This document shows, piece by piece, positions 50,001-58,154 of a DNA stretch of 61,073 bases. Each line of letters begins with the position of its first letter. Position 1 is the stretch's first letter. Source of the stretch: Saprospiraceae bacterium (GTDB lineage Bacteria; Bacteroidota; Bacteroidia; Chitinophagales; Saprospiraceae). Location of the stretch: contig JAIPBL010000033.1 in NCBI GenBank assembly GCA_021739645.1, forward strand, positions 1 through 61,073, in the 5' to 3' direction. The notes below the pieces were generated by a model, which was not told the DNA's origin, did not search any database, and saw only the letters and a list, made by a program, of their open reading frames with translations. Made by a program: the position numbers and the translations under genes.

Positions 50001-52637
50001 AGCGTAGGTAGTGTTTGGCCCTGAAGATGAAGCCGTGCCGTTGAGGATGAGGTCAGGTGCGTTGCAGGCACGTGTCGTGTCTTGGCCGGCATTTGCGAAG
50101 GTGGCATCCATTGCGTAAGCAACAGTGAAAGGTTGGATGATTTGCAGCAGCGGGTTCTGTGCATCCGTGATGGTCACCGTGTAGTAGCCGATATTCAAAT
50201 TGATTTGATTCGCAGCAGTCGGATTCACGCCAGAACCAGTCCATTGATAATTGTATTGGCCAGAACCTCCGTTGACGGTCAATGCAATTGCACCGTCAGG
50301 GTTTGCTCCGCAAGTAACTTCCGTTACATTGTAGTTCACGAGGTTGATGGTGCCTCGTACGCAAACACTTCCTGAAGTTGTAGCCAAGTTAAGGTTGGCA
50401 CTACCAGTCGTGGCACTTTTGATGACTGGGGAGGATGCTGGAAACGCACCTATCGTCAAGTTAGAACAGCTATCTGGGGGTGAAAGTGTTTTGAAACAAA
50501 TCTTGAAAAGGCTGCTGCCATCAGCTACCGATGTGCCCAAAATTTGGTTACTAGCTGTCCAATTTATGTTCAAATAGCCATTGTTTGTATTGCTCAAATC
50601 ATAACTGCTTGGGCCAAAATTCCCAAGTGTTCCAGCAGAAATAATCGTGTCGAATTGAAGCATGTTTGGCTTCCAAAAAATGGTGTATTGCGTCTTGGTG
50701 AGTTGGTTGAAGTTCTCGGCGGTCAAGTCAACGCAAACAACGGAGAAAGGCGCCGCAAAAACATCGGGCAGGGAAAGGTGAAGGATGAACGGGTCCAATG
50801 CGCAAATGGTCCCGGGCTGCCCGTTCAGGCCAACGTTACCGGCATCAGGGTTGTTGTTTTCAACAACAATTGGGCCCAGCGTATTGTCAAACTCAATGGT
50901 TGAGCATTCTCCTGGGTCTCCCAATATTTTGAAGCAAAGGGTAAAAATCGAGGTGCCATCTGGTAATGTGACAGCGGTCGGTGCTGACCAATCTAAACCT
51001 AAGAGGCCAAAATTTGCTGGGGTTTGGTCAAAATTTGACATCGTCAAATTGTTCAGGTTGAGTCCCTGTATCCCGGTTAATTGGAGAATGCTTTCATTCC
51101 ACGACAAAGCAAAATCCATGCTGGTGATATTGTTGAAATCTTGAACATTGAGGTCAACACAAACCGTTTCGCCGGGTGTGCCATTGATAGATTCGACGAC
51201 AATCGTGGGTTTATTCGTATCGCAAAGGGTCACCAGACTATTGTTGACGTTGATGCCGACATTATCCGGAAGGCCCCCAAATTTGTCCACAAAGATTGGG
51301 TTGACTACAGAAATAGTTGAATTGGAGCCTCCAGGCCCAACTGCCTTGAATTCTAACCGCATCACAATGTAACCGTTGGGCTTGTTGCATCCTTGGCCTT
51401 GGGTTTCCCAGTCCATGTGCAGACGGCCTGTGGTCACATCCGCCGTGCCTACGCCTGTTGAAAAGGGCAAACAGGCAGGGCCGCCTGATTGTGTGGGATA
51501 AGTAACTCCCTGAAATTGAATCACCGCAGGATTCCATTTCAAATCGAACATCATTTTCACGATTTGGCTGAAATCCTCAATTTTCACATCCACGGTAAAA
51601 GTTTCGCCGGGGCACACATTTTTATCATCCAAGTTGATGCCGATGCCGTTCGGGTTGTTGTTGCAATTCACGGTGACGGTGCCTTCCGTTTGCAACAAGC
51701 CGATATTTACGCCGCTTGGGCTAATTGCCGTCACCGCATCAATGATTTCGATGGGTTCTGGCGGGGAGCTGTTGAAGTTTTGGCTGATATAAATCGGGGA
51801 ACTTTGACCGCAGTTGCCTTTTATTTTAAAGCACATTTGCAGTATCTGGGTACCATCGGCTAGGGTGACACCTGAATTCACACTGTTGTTGTACCAAACA
51901 GAAGCCAACATCCCATAAGCAGGCGAATAGTTTATTTGGTAAACGTCTCCAGTATTCCCCAGTGTCTGCGTCATAGCGCTGTAGTATTCTAATATGCTGG
52001 TGTCCCAGAAAATAAAATACTGCGCAGAAATCAGGTCGTTGAAATCCTCAACTTTGAAATCAATGCAAACCACGTCGCCAATTTGACCATCGGCGGATGA
52101 GATATTGATTTTCAGAGGGCTAGTGCCGATGGATACAAAACTGTTGCAAATAAGCTCACCAATATCAAAACAGGCTGCTGTTGCCCTTCGGGTAATCCGG
52201 TCTATCGGCGAATCCGTGATTTGTACTGGTGTGTGAAAACCATAATCACCTATCGCTGTGAAGCGGATTCGGAAAAGCACTTGCCCGTCGGCAATAGTGA
52301 CACCATTTGTTGCTGCCTGACAAGGTTGGCCATCGTCCCAAATAAAGGTTATGTAGCCAAGGCCACCGGTTGCTGTTCCAAAATCAAGCATATCCAACCC
52401 GGTCACCTGAGCGTTGAGGTTGGTTATGCTTTGAAATTGCAAGACATTGGGGTCAAATGTGATGGTAAACTGCGAACTGATGATGTCCGTAAAATTCTTC
52501 ACGGTCAAGTCAAGGTTTACGATATCGTTTTGATTAACCTCTACTTGTTGTGGTGAAAAACAGTAGGTTGGTTGGGCAAATGCTTTTTGCGAGAGCAAAA
52601 ACGAAAAGAAAGCTAGTAGGCAAATTATTTTTTTCAT
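47052..52637 (-). CDS. Giant cohesin-like/Ig-like adhesin with T9SS type B (gliding) sorting domain
   Basis: An 1861-aa exported protein; signal peptide MKKIICLLAFFSFLLSQKAFA. Five cohesin-like domains at about 25-765 repeat the pattern VNLDLTVKNFTDIISSQFTI; one SprB-like repeat follows at about 765-845 (VTEVTCGANPDGAIALTVNG). Ten PKD/Ig-like modules at about 850-1640 share AGxDxxxxCxxxxxxLxGS. A cadherin/VCBS-like segment (AVNDNTTLLPGTGG) precedes the C-terminal gliding-motility type B domain (GITPNGDGINDELVF ... EIVIFNRWGDVVF). The protein is predicted to be displayed on the surface for adhesion or gliding. The gene starts 54 bp after a PorP/SprF gene, as in sprB-sprF pairs where SprF is needed to export SprB. 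Cohesin-dockerin binding is not implied by fold alone. Confidence 0.93.
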   Translation of the reverse strand: MKKIICLLAFFSFLLSQKAFAQPTYCFSPQQVEVNQNDIVNLDLTVKNFTDIISSQFTITFDPNVLQFQSITNLNAQVTGLDMLDFGTATGGLGYITFIWDDGQPCQAATNGVTIADGQVLFRIRFTAIGDYGFHTPVQITDSPIDRITRRATAACFDIGELICNSFVSIGTSPLKINISSADGQIGDVVCIDFKVEDFNDLISAQYFIFWDTSILEYYSAMTQTLGNTGDVYQINYSPAYGMLASVWYNNSVNSGVTLADGTQILQMCFKIKGNCGQSSPIYISQNFNSSPPEPIEIIDAVTAISPSGVNIGLLQTEGTVTVNCNNNPNGIGINLDDKNVCPGETFTVDVKIEDFSQIVKMMFDLKWNPAVIQFQGVTYPTQSGGPACLPFSTGVGTADVTTGRLHMDWETQGQGCNKPNGYIVMRLEFKAVGPGGSNSTISVVNPIFVDKFGGLPDNVGINVNNSLVTLCDTNKPTIVVESINGTPGETVCVDLNVQDFNNITSMDFALSWNESILQLTGIQGLNLNNLTMSNFDQTPANFGLLGLDWSAPTAVTLPDGTSIFTLCFKILGDPGECSTIEFDNTLGPIVVENNNPDAGNVGLNGQPGTICALDPFILHLSLPDVFAAPFSVVCVDLTAENFNQLTKTQYTIFWKPNMLQFDTIISAGTLGNFGPSSYDLSNTNNGYLNINWTASNQILGTSVADGSSLFKICFKTLSPPDSCSNLTIGAFPASSPVIKSATTGSANLNLATTSGSVCVRGTINLVNYNVTEVTCGANPDGAIALTVNGGSGQYNYQWTGSGVNPTAANQINLNIGYYTVTITDAQNPLLQIIQPFTVAYAMDATFANAGQDTTRACNAPDLILNGTASSSGPNTTYAWQTLGFGLVTANANSLTPTVVGTGSFILTVTGPGCIDKDTVMVGGTVTPVPHIDTAEMISCKQDTVVLNGTMSPFGYQALWTGPAVVASTETSLTAKVTAPGWYFLTLGNPGTTCPGIDSIEVFDDMVPPFADAGLDTVLGCSTPFVPIGGSSSTGPSIMYDWVPVGNSQLCGNPQAATLNACSPGIFQLTVLDTLNGCSAMDEIVVTADTLKPISNSGADKILDCSIDSVTLDGSASSTIGNYSYSWTLLGSAISQGNLTINVSAPGIYELVVIDNDNNCSAVSEVEVIDQRIPPAAMASHTNDISCLITTDTLSALGSATGPNISYEWFDGSGISAGTGMVVTISTPGIYDLVVTNATNHCTSTGTVDVGDLTTPLPAANAGADTSITCFNGGLVVLQGNYDVSNPNLQIQWTHPTQGCLQNGNTATPTISCPGTYVMQVYNNLTGCVGLDTVLVNSNNTAPTVNAGPNMILPCPGSSVVLEGSTNISNFTVNWGSVPNGLPIVDPTTLNPTVTQPGTYSLTVQSTDNGCTSSADLVIVTLGNPNLVADAGTYSATNCQDTTVTLNGSNSTHNGNMVTWQLLDGTFVSDQIMVPNMPAGIYELIISTSAGCEARDTAVVNNNSETFTATATSSSDLSCDITTVDLNGSSTSSGTTLNYVWTNESGMIVGSGQTIPVSDTGTYTLTVTNGDNGCSATTSTQLMTSNPNLEMAAAQTDHGDCEPDAMLMGNLPAGTTGVWTSPTGAVIENPSAATTTSSDFIAGGNIFIWTLSLGDCLNYDSDTVSFTVNQATPNAVNDNTTLLPGTGGQISFNVLENDEIFGGVNFTLLPNSVFGNVVANDSGIIVYTKEKCVAGKVEIPYQICDQSCPDLCDQATLLIDVIPDPNEACGETPNGITPNGDGINDELVFDELLNTSEVYPDNEIVIFNRWGDVVFQAKPYLNNWGGTNKGGDELPHATYYYILRLNIANGQILRGDVTILK

Positions 52638-52691
52638 GAGTAACTCGAATTTGGGAAAATAATTGGATGTGTAAATGAGCGCGAAAAGGCC

Positions 52692-53654
52692 TTACCGTTC
52701 CAAGGCATAAGAGATGTTGATTTCATGAGAGCCGCCCGTGTAGGGGCCGAAACTGCTGAACGAATAATCAAAGCCGTAACCGATGCGGATGGTGTTGTCA
52801 AATCCGAGGTTTTCACCCAGCAGGAACCCAGCCTCAATGTGTGCAGCCTTAGAGGTTGCGCCCCCAGCCCCAATCCAAAAGTTCTGCGCCATCTGATAGC
52901 GAAGGTTGAAGTCAATGTTCATTGGCACATGAGGGGCTGATTTTACCCAAATGGAAGGCTCCAAAAAGCCATCGTTGCGTAGGAACTTGATAAATCCCAG
53001 CATCCCATAAATATGCTGCACACGGGTCGTGTGGAATTTGCCCTCAGAATCTTCGAACTGGAGGTCGAGGCCCATGACCTGTGGCACTGAGACGCCGCCG
53101 TAAACGTAGTCGTCTTCGAAAGCGCCGCCGTCCATTTTTTTATAGGCGAAAACGCCGAGTCCAACATCGGGGAAGATTTTGTTCTGGTCATCCCCTGAGA
53201 GGATGTCGTTCGATTGTCGGAGCCGTATTTCCGAGGAATTGACTCGGTACTGCACCATCCCAAAGGACAGGCCAGCGCATAAACCACTATAGTAGGGGTC
53301 ATCTGAAAGTACCCCGCCGATTCGGCCATAGAGACCCGTGAATCCAGTGGGGCCAGTCTGGTCGTTGATGAGGTAGCCGCCGCCCATAATGCTCACCGGG
53401 CTACCCTCCGTGTAGAGGAAGTCGCCTCGGAGGTTGGCAGTGGTGGGTGCACCTTCAAATCCTTGCCATTGCACCCGGTACGATGCACCGAACGTCATGT
53501 TCTGACCGTAGGCTAAAAAGCTACTGCCAGGTGCTGCCGGATTGATGATGGTTTGATTCTCCCGATATTGGGAAAAAAGGGAAAGTTGTTGAGAAAAGGA
53601 TTGTCCGGCAATGCCCACAAATAGGCATACCAGATACGTTTGTAATCTGCTCAT
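52692..53654 (-). CDS. PorP/SprF family type IX secretion membrane protein, copy 2
   Basis: A 320-aa outer-membrane beta-barrel with signal peptide MSRLQTYLVCLFVGIAGQSFS. It begins with the family pattern LSLFSQYRENQTIINPAAPG and FGASYRVQWQGFEGAPTTANL and ends GYGFDYSFSSFGPYTGGSHEINISYALE. It is the upstream gene of a two-gene operon with the type B adhesin and is most likely its dedicated export or anchoring partner. It differs considerably from copy 1 at 17809. Confidence 0.93.
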   Translation of the reverse strand: MSRLQTYLVCLFVGIAGQSFSQQLSLFSQYRENQTIINPAAPGSSFLAYGQNMTFGASYRVQWQGFEGAPTTANLRGDFLYTEGSPVSIMGGGYLINDQTGPTGFTGLYGRIGGVLSDDPYYSGLCAGLSFGMVQYRVNSSEIRLRQSNDILSGDDQNKIFPDVGLGVFAYKKMDGGAFEDDYVYGGVSVPQVMGLDLQFEDSEGKFHTTRVQHIYGMLGFIKFLRNDGFLEPSIWVKSAPHVPMNIDFNLRYQMAQNFWIGAGGATSKAAHIEAGFLLGENLGFDNTIRIGYGFDYSFSSFGPYTGGSHEINISYALER

Positions 53655-53677
53655 GGGAAATGTAAATTTTGGTGGCT

Positions 53678-53685
53678 CAAAGGTA
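53678..53685 (-). promoter_or_regulatory. TAnnTTTG -7 box for the PorP/SprF-adhesin operon
   Basis: The minus strand reads TACCTTTG, an exact match, 23 nt before the ATG at 53654. No canonical -33 TTTG at the right distance. Confidence 0.5.
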
Positions 53686-53924
53686 GGGAAAAAACCTTTA
53701 GCTCACCGTTTCACAGCAAAATTTTAATAATTTATGCAAGAAAGTTATCAAACTACCCAAAAACAGTTACAGGGTAATCTGAAAACTTAAATAGGGTAGG
53801 ATAGCTTGTTCGACTAATTAGCATTTTATTTCATACTATCTTCATGCCAATTTTGCTTTTTGTGGGTAGCCGGTGACAGTTAGCCATCTTTTAACATTTG
53901 CCAACGGCTTTCAATATTTTCATG

Positions 53925-55505
53925 TCAAAACCATCCCGTTCGCTTGGCAGAGCGGCGAGAAGTACTGGTCTTTATGCCAAAAGCGCCCAACAAACCACGG
54001 GTGAGTTCCCGTGCGATGGTCGTACCAATTTGGCGGGTAGTGGGGCTGGACACCATTTTTTCAATCATGGACTTTTCAGGTCGGCGTGAACTTGTTTTTT
54101 TCGCAGCTTCCCGTTGTTTTTGGAGTTCTGCCTGGTGTTCCTCCGTTTGCGCCTCTTCAATTTTGCCATTCAAAATCTCGTAGGCGCTCTCCCGGTCGAT
54201 GACTTCATTGTATTTTTTGATGATGGTGGACTTGCGCAAAATGCCCTCAATTTCGTCAGGTGTGAGCACGTCCATCCTCGATTGAGGTGCCCGCAGCAAG
54301 GTGTGAACCAGTGGGGTGGGGATGCCCTTTTCGTTCAGGGTGGTGACGAACGCTTCACCGATACCTAGTTCAGTAAGCAGATTTTCCACATCGTAGTAGT
54401 CCGTAAGCGGGTAGTTCTGAGCAGCCAATTTGATGGCTTGGCGGTCTTTGGCGGTGAAGGCACGGAGCGCATGTTGCACTTTTAGGCCCAATTGTCCGAG
54501 CACATCGTTCGGGATGTCCGCTGGGTTTTGTGTTACGAAGAACAAGCCCACGCCTTTTGAACGGATGAGTTTCACTATGGCCTCAATTTGGTCCAGCAAA
54601 GCGGAAGAAGCCTCCTCAAAAACCAAGTGCGCTTCGTCAATGAATATCACCAACTTAGGTTGGTCGAGGTCACCTTCCTCTGGGAAAGTAGCGTAAATCT
54701 CCGCCAGCATTTGCAGCATAAAAGTGGAGAAAAGCTTCGGCCTGTCCTGAATATCCGTCAAACGGACGATGGAAATCATTCCCTTGCCATTTTCATCCAA
54801 ACGGCAAAGGTCGCCTACATCGAACGAGCGCTCCCCGAAAAACACGTCGGCACCTTGCTGCTCCAACTCCACGATTTTTCGCATGATGGAGCCAACGGTG
54901 GAAGTAGAAACCATGCCGTATTGTTTTTGGAAATCTTCTTTTCCTTCGTCACCGACGTATTGAAGGGCTTTTTTCAAATCCTTCAGGTCAAGCAAGGCCA
55001 GGCCATTGTCGTCGCAATATTTATAAACAACCGCTACTACGCCACCTTGCGTGTCGTTCAAGCCAAGGATTTTGGAGAAAAGCACCGGGCCGAATTCCGT
55101 CACGGTGGCCCGCAACCTTGCGCCTTTCTCATTGGACAGGGTCAAAAACTCGACCGGACTGCCGGATGATTGAAACGGTACGCCAATTTTTTGGTGGCGG
55201 TCTTCAATTTTTGGGTTGTTTTGCCCTGGCACGGCAACCCCGCTCAGGTCGCCTTTGATGTCCATCAGCAGCGAGGGAACACCGTTTGAAGAGAGTTGCT
55301 CCGCAATAATTTGCAGCGTTTTCGTCTTCCCAGCGCCAGTCGCTCCAGCGATGAGGCCGTGGCGGTTCATCATGCGCAGCGGTATTTTCACCTGTAAGCC
55401 CGGGATGGCTTCTTTGTCAATCATGGCGCCCCCCAATACAATGGACTCGCCTTTAAATGTGTAACCTGCCGTAATGTCGGCGATGAATTTTTCTTTATTG
55501 GACAT
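53925..55505 (-). CDS. HerA-like (DUF853) P-loop ATPase
   Basis: A 526-aa FtsK/HerA-superfamily ATPase. Walker A is GATGAGKTKTLQII, Walker B is LVIFIDEAHLVFEEASSALL, then GVGLFFVTQNPADIPNDVLGQ (sensor region) and a C-terminal Arg/Lys-rich helix region (REAAKKTSSRRPEKS). The family is annotated as DUF853/HerA-C; DNA translocation or helicase activity is inferred. No NurA nuclease is adjacent, although a DNA/RNA non-specific endonuclease gene lies directly upstream in the same direction. The start at MSNKEKF is the first Met after the intergenic repeat region. Confidence 0.9.
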   Translation of the reverse strand: MSNKEKFIADITAGYTFKGESIVLGGAMIDKEAIPGLQVKIPLRMMNRHGLIAGATGAGKTKTLQIIAEQLSSNGVPSLLMDIKGDLSGVAVPGQNNPKIEDRHQKIGVPFQSSGSPVEFLTLSNEKGARLRATVTEFGPVLFSKILGLNDTQGGVVAVVYKYCDDNGLALLDLKDLKKALQYVGDEGKEDFQKQYGMVSTSTVGSIMRKIVELEQQGADVFFGERSFDVGDLCRLDENGKGMISIVRLTDIQDRPKLFSTFMLQMLAEIYATFPEEGDLDQPKLVIFIDEAHLVFEEASSALLDQIEAIVKLIRSKGVGLFFVTQNPADIPNDVLGQLGLKVQHALRAFTAKDRQAIKLAAQNYPLTDYYDVENLLTELGIGEAFVTTLNEKGIPTPLVHTLLRAPQSRMDVLTPDEIEGILRKSTIIKKYNEVIDRESAYEILNGKIEEAQTEEHQAELQKQREAAKKTSSRRPEKSMIEKMVSSPTTRQIGTTIARELTRGLLGAFGIKTSTSRRSAKRTGWF

Positions 55506-55581
55506 TTGAATATGATATTGAGTTATTGAGTTATTGACATTGCTTCGACTACCATCAAACAATTCAACCATCAAACAATTT
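55506..55581. repeat. Word-like tandem repeats filling the gap between the nuclease and HerA-like genes
   Basis: The entire 76-bp gap is made of short tandem words: TTGAGTTA repeated at 55517-55538, and the 14-nt word ACCATCAAACAATT at 55551-55564 and 55567-55580. It ends exactly at the stop codon of the nuclease gene. Called family F here. Confidence 0.8.
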
Positions 55582-56508
55582 TTATTGAAAATTCCACTCC
55601 TGCACCCGCCGCTGGAACTTCTTCTCATTGGTGGGCCACAGTTTTACGTCAAAATTTGCTTCCAGTTTTTTTTCGAGATTTGGTTCCATGAGGTTTTGGA
55701 AAAAATCGATGCCAGTAAGCGCCTCCACCTCGTCCACCGAAACAGCGTAACCACTAAGCGGTTCAGTGCTAGTCTGATTTGGAATGATGAATCCAATGGC
55801 TTTTAGCTCCGGCTCGCTGAGGTCGAGTAGCACCTTATAATAGGAGGGAGCGACGGCCACTTGGCTTTCACCAATCCAAAATTTGATTGGCTGAGAAAGC
55901 ACCGGACCAGTTACGACGTACAAATGCTTGAAACGTTTCGCCCAGTCACGGGTCAATTCTTCCAATTCCCGCCAAACCCCCTTGTTGAACCCGGATTCTT
56001 GGGGCGAAATATTGCTCATAAAAAAGGTTTCCGACATCGCCTCCTCCGAGAAAGCCATGTCTGCTGCCGGAACGATGTGACCACGGTCGTAGCGGCTGCG
56101 GCGATAGTCGTCGAGGGTAGCGCTTCCAGTTTCTACTTTGGGGTCTGGCCGGAAATCGTTGGTCCGTTGCACCCATTTTTTGTTCAAACGGTCAGCAGTC
56201 AACTCGTAAGCGCACCATTCTGGCAGCTCATATTTTTCCACGTAGGAAAGTGCGTAGTATTTATGCTGAACAATGGCGCCGGTCGGGTTGGTTGGCAGGT
56301 AAAAAATGCTGTCCTTGCTGGTTTCCTCCAAGTTTTCAACATCCGCTTTTAAAGCTTCGCCCTGTTGTTGGTTGGCGTCGCCTCCCATGAATTTTTGGAA
56401 TCCCCAAAAAATAATCCCCATCAACACGGCAAACATGCCAACCTTGGTGATAAGACCGCTGCTTTCGGCTTTGCTTGACTTCGTATGGTTCTTGCGAAAA
56501 TTTGCCAT
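55582..56508 (-). CDS. Membrane-anchored DNA/RNA non-specific endonuclease
   Basis: A 308-aa protein with one N-terminal membrane segment ([18 protein letters not shown]). The catalytic domain has the beta-beta-alpha-metal signature [13 protein letters not shown] (DRGH) and a downstream [15 protein letters not shown] with the metal-binding Asn. The C-terminal region ([20 protein letters not shown]) is also typical. It is probably exposed to the periplasm, for nutrient scavenging or degrading incoming DNA. The start at 56508 is the first Met before the anchor. The gene is divergent from miaB with 155 bp between starts. Confidence 0.93.
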   Translation of the reverse strand: MANFRKNHTKSSKAESSGLITKVGMFAVLMGIIFWGFQKFMGGDANQQQGEALKADVENLEETSKDSIFYLPTNPTGAIVQHKYYALSYVEKYELPEWCAYELTADRLNKKWVQRTNDFRPDPKVETGSATLDDYRRSRYDRGHIVPAADMAFSEEAMSETFFMSNISPQESGFNKGVWRELEELTRDWAKRFKHLYVVTGPVLSQPIKFWIGESQVAVAPSYYKVLLDLSEPELKAIGFIIPNQTSTEPLSGYAVSVDEVEALTGIDFFQNLMEPNLEKKLEANFDVKLWPTNEKKFQRRVQEWNFQ

Positions 56509-56604
56509 TAAATTTATTGAAAACAACCAAAGTGGCAAATGTAGGAATTGGATTTGGAATGTTGTCATAAAGACAAGGCAGCTTAGTCCAACTATCCCTG
56601 ACAT

Positions 56605-56638
56605 TTTGTCACACTTCCCCACTTTCTTTTTATCTTTG
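56605..56638 (+). promoter_or_regulatory. Promoter for miaB
   Basis: TTTG at 56605-56608 and TATCTTTG at 56631-56638, 22 nt apart, form the best complete Bacteroidota -33/-7 pair in this window. The ATG at 56663 is 24 nt downstream. Confidence 0.65.
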
Positions 56639-56662
56639 TCACCTCAAAATAAAAAGGGGCTT

Positions 56663-58111
56663 ATGTACGACAACAATCCAACCCTCACGGGCATCAAAAA
56701 AGAAATAGACGAGGCAAAGCAGGGTCAGGTTTTTTATGATGAAAAACCTATTGCCGAAGGCAATCAACCCAGCAACGGCAAGCATTTTTACATTGAGAGC
56801 TACGGCTGTGCGATGAACTTCAGCGATTCAGAAATCGTGGCGAGCATCCTTTACGAGGTGGGTTTCCGGCCTACCCGTCAGTTGGAAGAGGCTGACCTGA
56901 TTTTGGTGAACACGTGCTCTATTCGGGAGAAGGCGGAGGAGACCGTGCGTCAACGTCTGAACGTTTTTGCCAAAATGAAGCGGAAGCGCCCAGGGACGTT
57001 AGTTGGGGTACTCGGCTGTATGGCCGAGCGGTTGAAAAGCAAGTTCCTTGAGGAAGAAAAACTGGTGGACATGGTCATCGGCCCGGATGCCTACCGTGAC
57101 CTGCCCAACCTGGTAGCTGGAGCGGAAGAAGGCGAGCGGGGTGTCAATGTCCTGCTTTCAAGAGAAGAAACCTACGCTGACATCAGTCCCATGCGCTTGG
57201 ACAGCAACGGGGTAGCTGGCTTCATCTCCATCATGCGGGGCTGCGACAATATGTGCTCGTTCTGCGTCGTGCCATTTACTCGTGGGCGGGAGCGCAGCCG
57301 GGACTGTTTCAGCATCGTGTCAGAGGCGAAAGACCTCTACGACCGGGGCTACCGGGAGGTAACACTCCTTGGCCAAAACGTGGACAGCTACAAATGGCAA
57401 AACCCTGAGAATGAGCAGGTTGTAAACTTTGCGCAGCTACTTGAAATGGTGGCGCAAGTGCATCCCAACCTTCGGGTGCGCTTCTCCACTTCGCACCCAA
57501 AGGATATCACCGACGAGGTGCTTCACACAATCGCCAGCTACGAAAACATCTGCAAATACATCCACTTGCCCGTTCAGAGCGGTAATTCGACCGTTTTGGA
57601 GCGCATGAACCGAACCTACGACCGGGAGTGGTACATGGAGCGTGTGCAGGCCATTTACCGAATCATCCCAGAGTGCGCCATTAGCTCAGACATCATCGCT
57701 GGTTTCTGTGGCGAGCAGGAGCACGAGCACCAAGAGACTGTGAGCATGGTTGAATGGGCGAATTACAGCATGAGCTACATGTTTTTTTACTCAGAAAGGC
57801 CCGGCACCTTGGCTGCCAGAAAATACCCAGACGACGTGCCACATGAGGTGAAAAAACGGCGCTTGCAGGAAATTGTAGATAAGCAGAGCGAGGTCTCACT
57901 TCGCCACAACAAGGCGGACGTTGGAAAGACTTACAAGGTGCTCATTGAGGGTGATTCAAAGAAATCCGACCAAGATTTCAAAGGCCGTAACTCGCAGAAC
58001 AAGATGATTGTCTTCCCCAAAATAGACAGCTTGAAACCGGGCGATTATGCTTGGGTGAAAGTGACGGAGGCCACGAGTGCTACGCTGATGGGAGAGGTTA
58101 GCTTTCCGTAG
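56663..58111 (+). CDS. miaB: tRNA-2-methylthio-N6-dimethylallyladenosine synthase MiaB
   Basis: A 482-aa radical-SAM methylthiotransferase acting on i6A37 of tRNAs. The N-terminal MTTase domain has three cluster cysteines ([35 protein letters not shown]). The radical-SAM motif [20 protein letters not shown] carries CxxxCxxC, and a C-terminal TRAM domain binds tRNA ([13 protein letters not shown]). The length is usual. The start MYDNNP is downstream of a good promoter. In related genomes miaB is followed by the sigma-54 activator gene; here an AT-rich gene separates them. Confidence 0.97.
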   Translation: MYDNNPTLTGIKKEIDEAKQGQVFYDEKPIAEGNQPSNGKHFYIESYGCAMNFSDSEIVASILYEVGFRPTRQLEEADLILVNTCSIREKAEETVRQRLNVFAKMKRKRPGTLVGVLGCMAERLKSKFLEEEKLVDMVIGPDAYRDLPNLVAGAEEGERGVNVLLSREETYADISPMRLDSNGVAGFISIMRGCDNMCSFCVVPFTRGRERSRDCFSIVSEAKDLYDRGYREVTLLGQNVDSYKWQNPENEQVVNFAQLLEMVAQVHPNLRVRFSTSHPKDITDEVLHTIASYENICKYIHLPVQSGNSTVLERMNRTYDREWYMERVQAIYRIIPECAISSDIIAGFCGEQEHEHQETVSMVEWANYSMSYMFFYSERPGTLAARKYPDDVPHEVKKRRLQEIVDKQSEVSLRHNKADVGKTYKVLIEGDSKKSDQDFKGRNSQNKMIVFPKIDSLKPGDYAWVKVTEATSATLMGEVSFP

Positions 58112-58154
58112 AGAAAGTGCAAGTGGATTTATTAAAGTCTTAATTTTGAATAAA

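Noticed and set aside
53925-56508. HerA-like ATPase plus nuclease as a HerA-NurA or phage-defence pair
   Set aside because: The nuclease is a membrane-anchored DRGH-type enzyme facing outward rather than a NurA or Sir2/DUF4297 partner, and the genes are separated by repeat DNA; co-direction alone is weak evidence.
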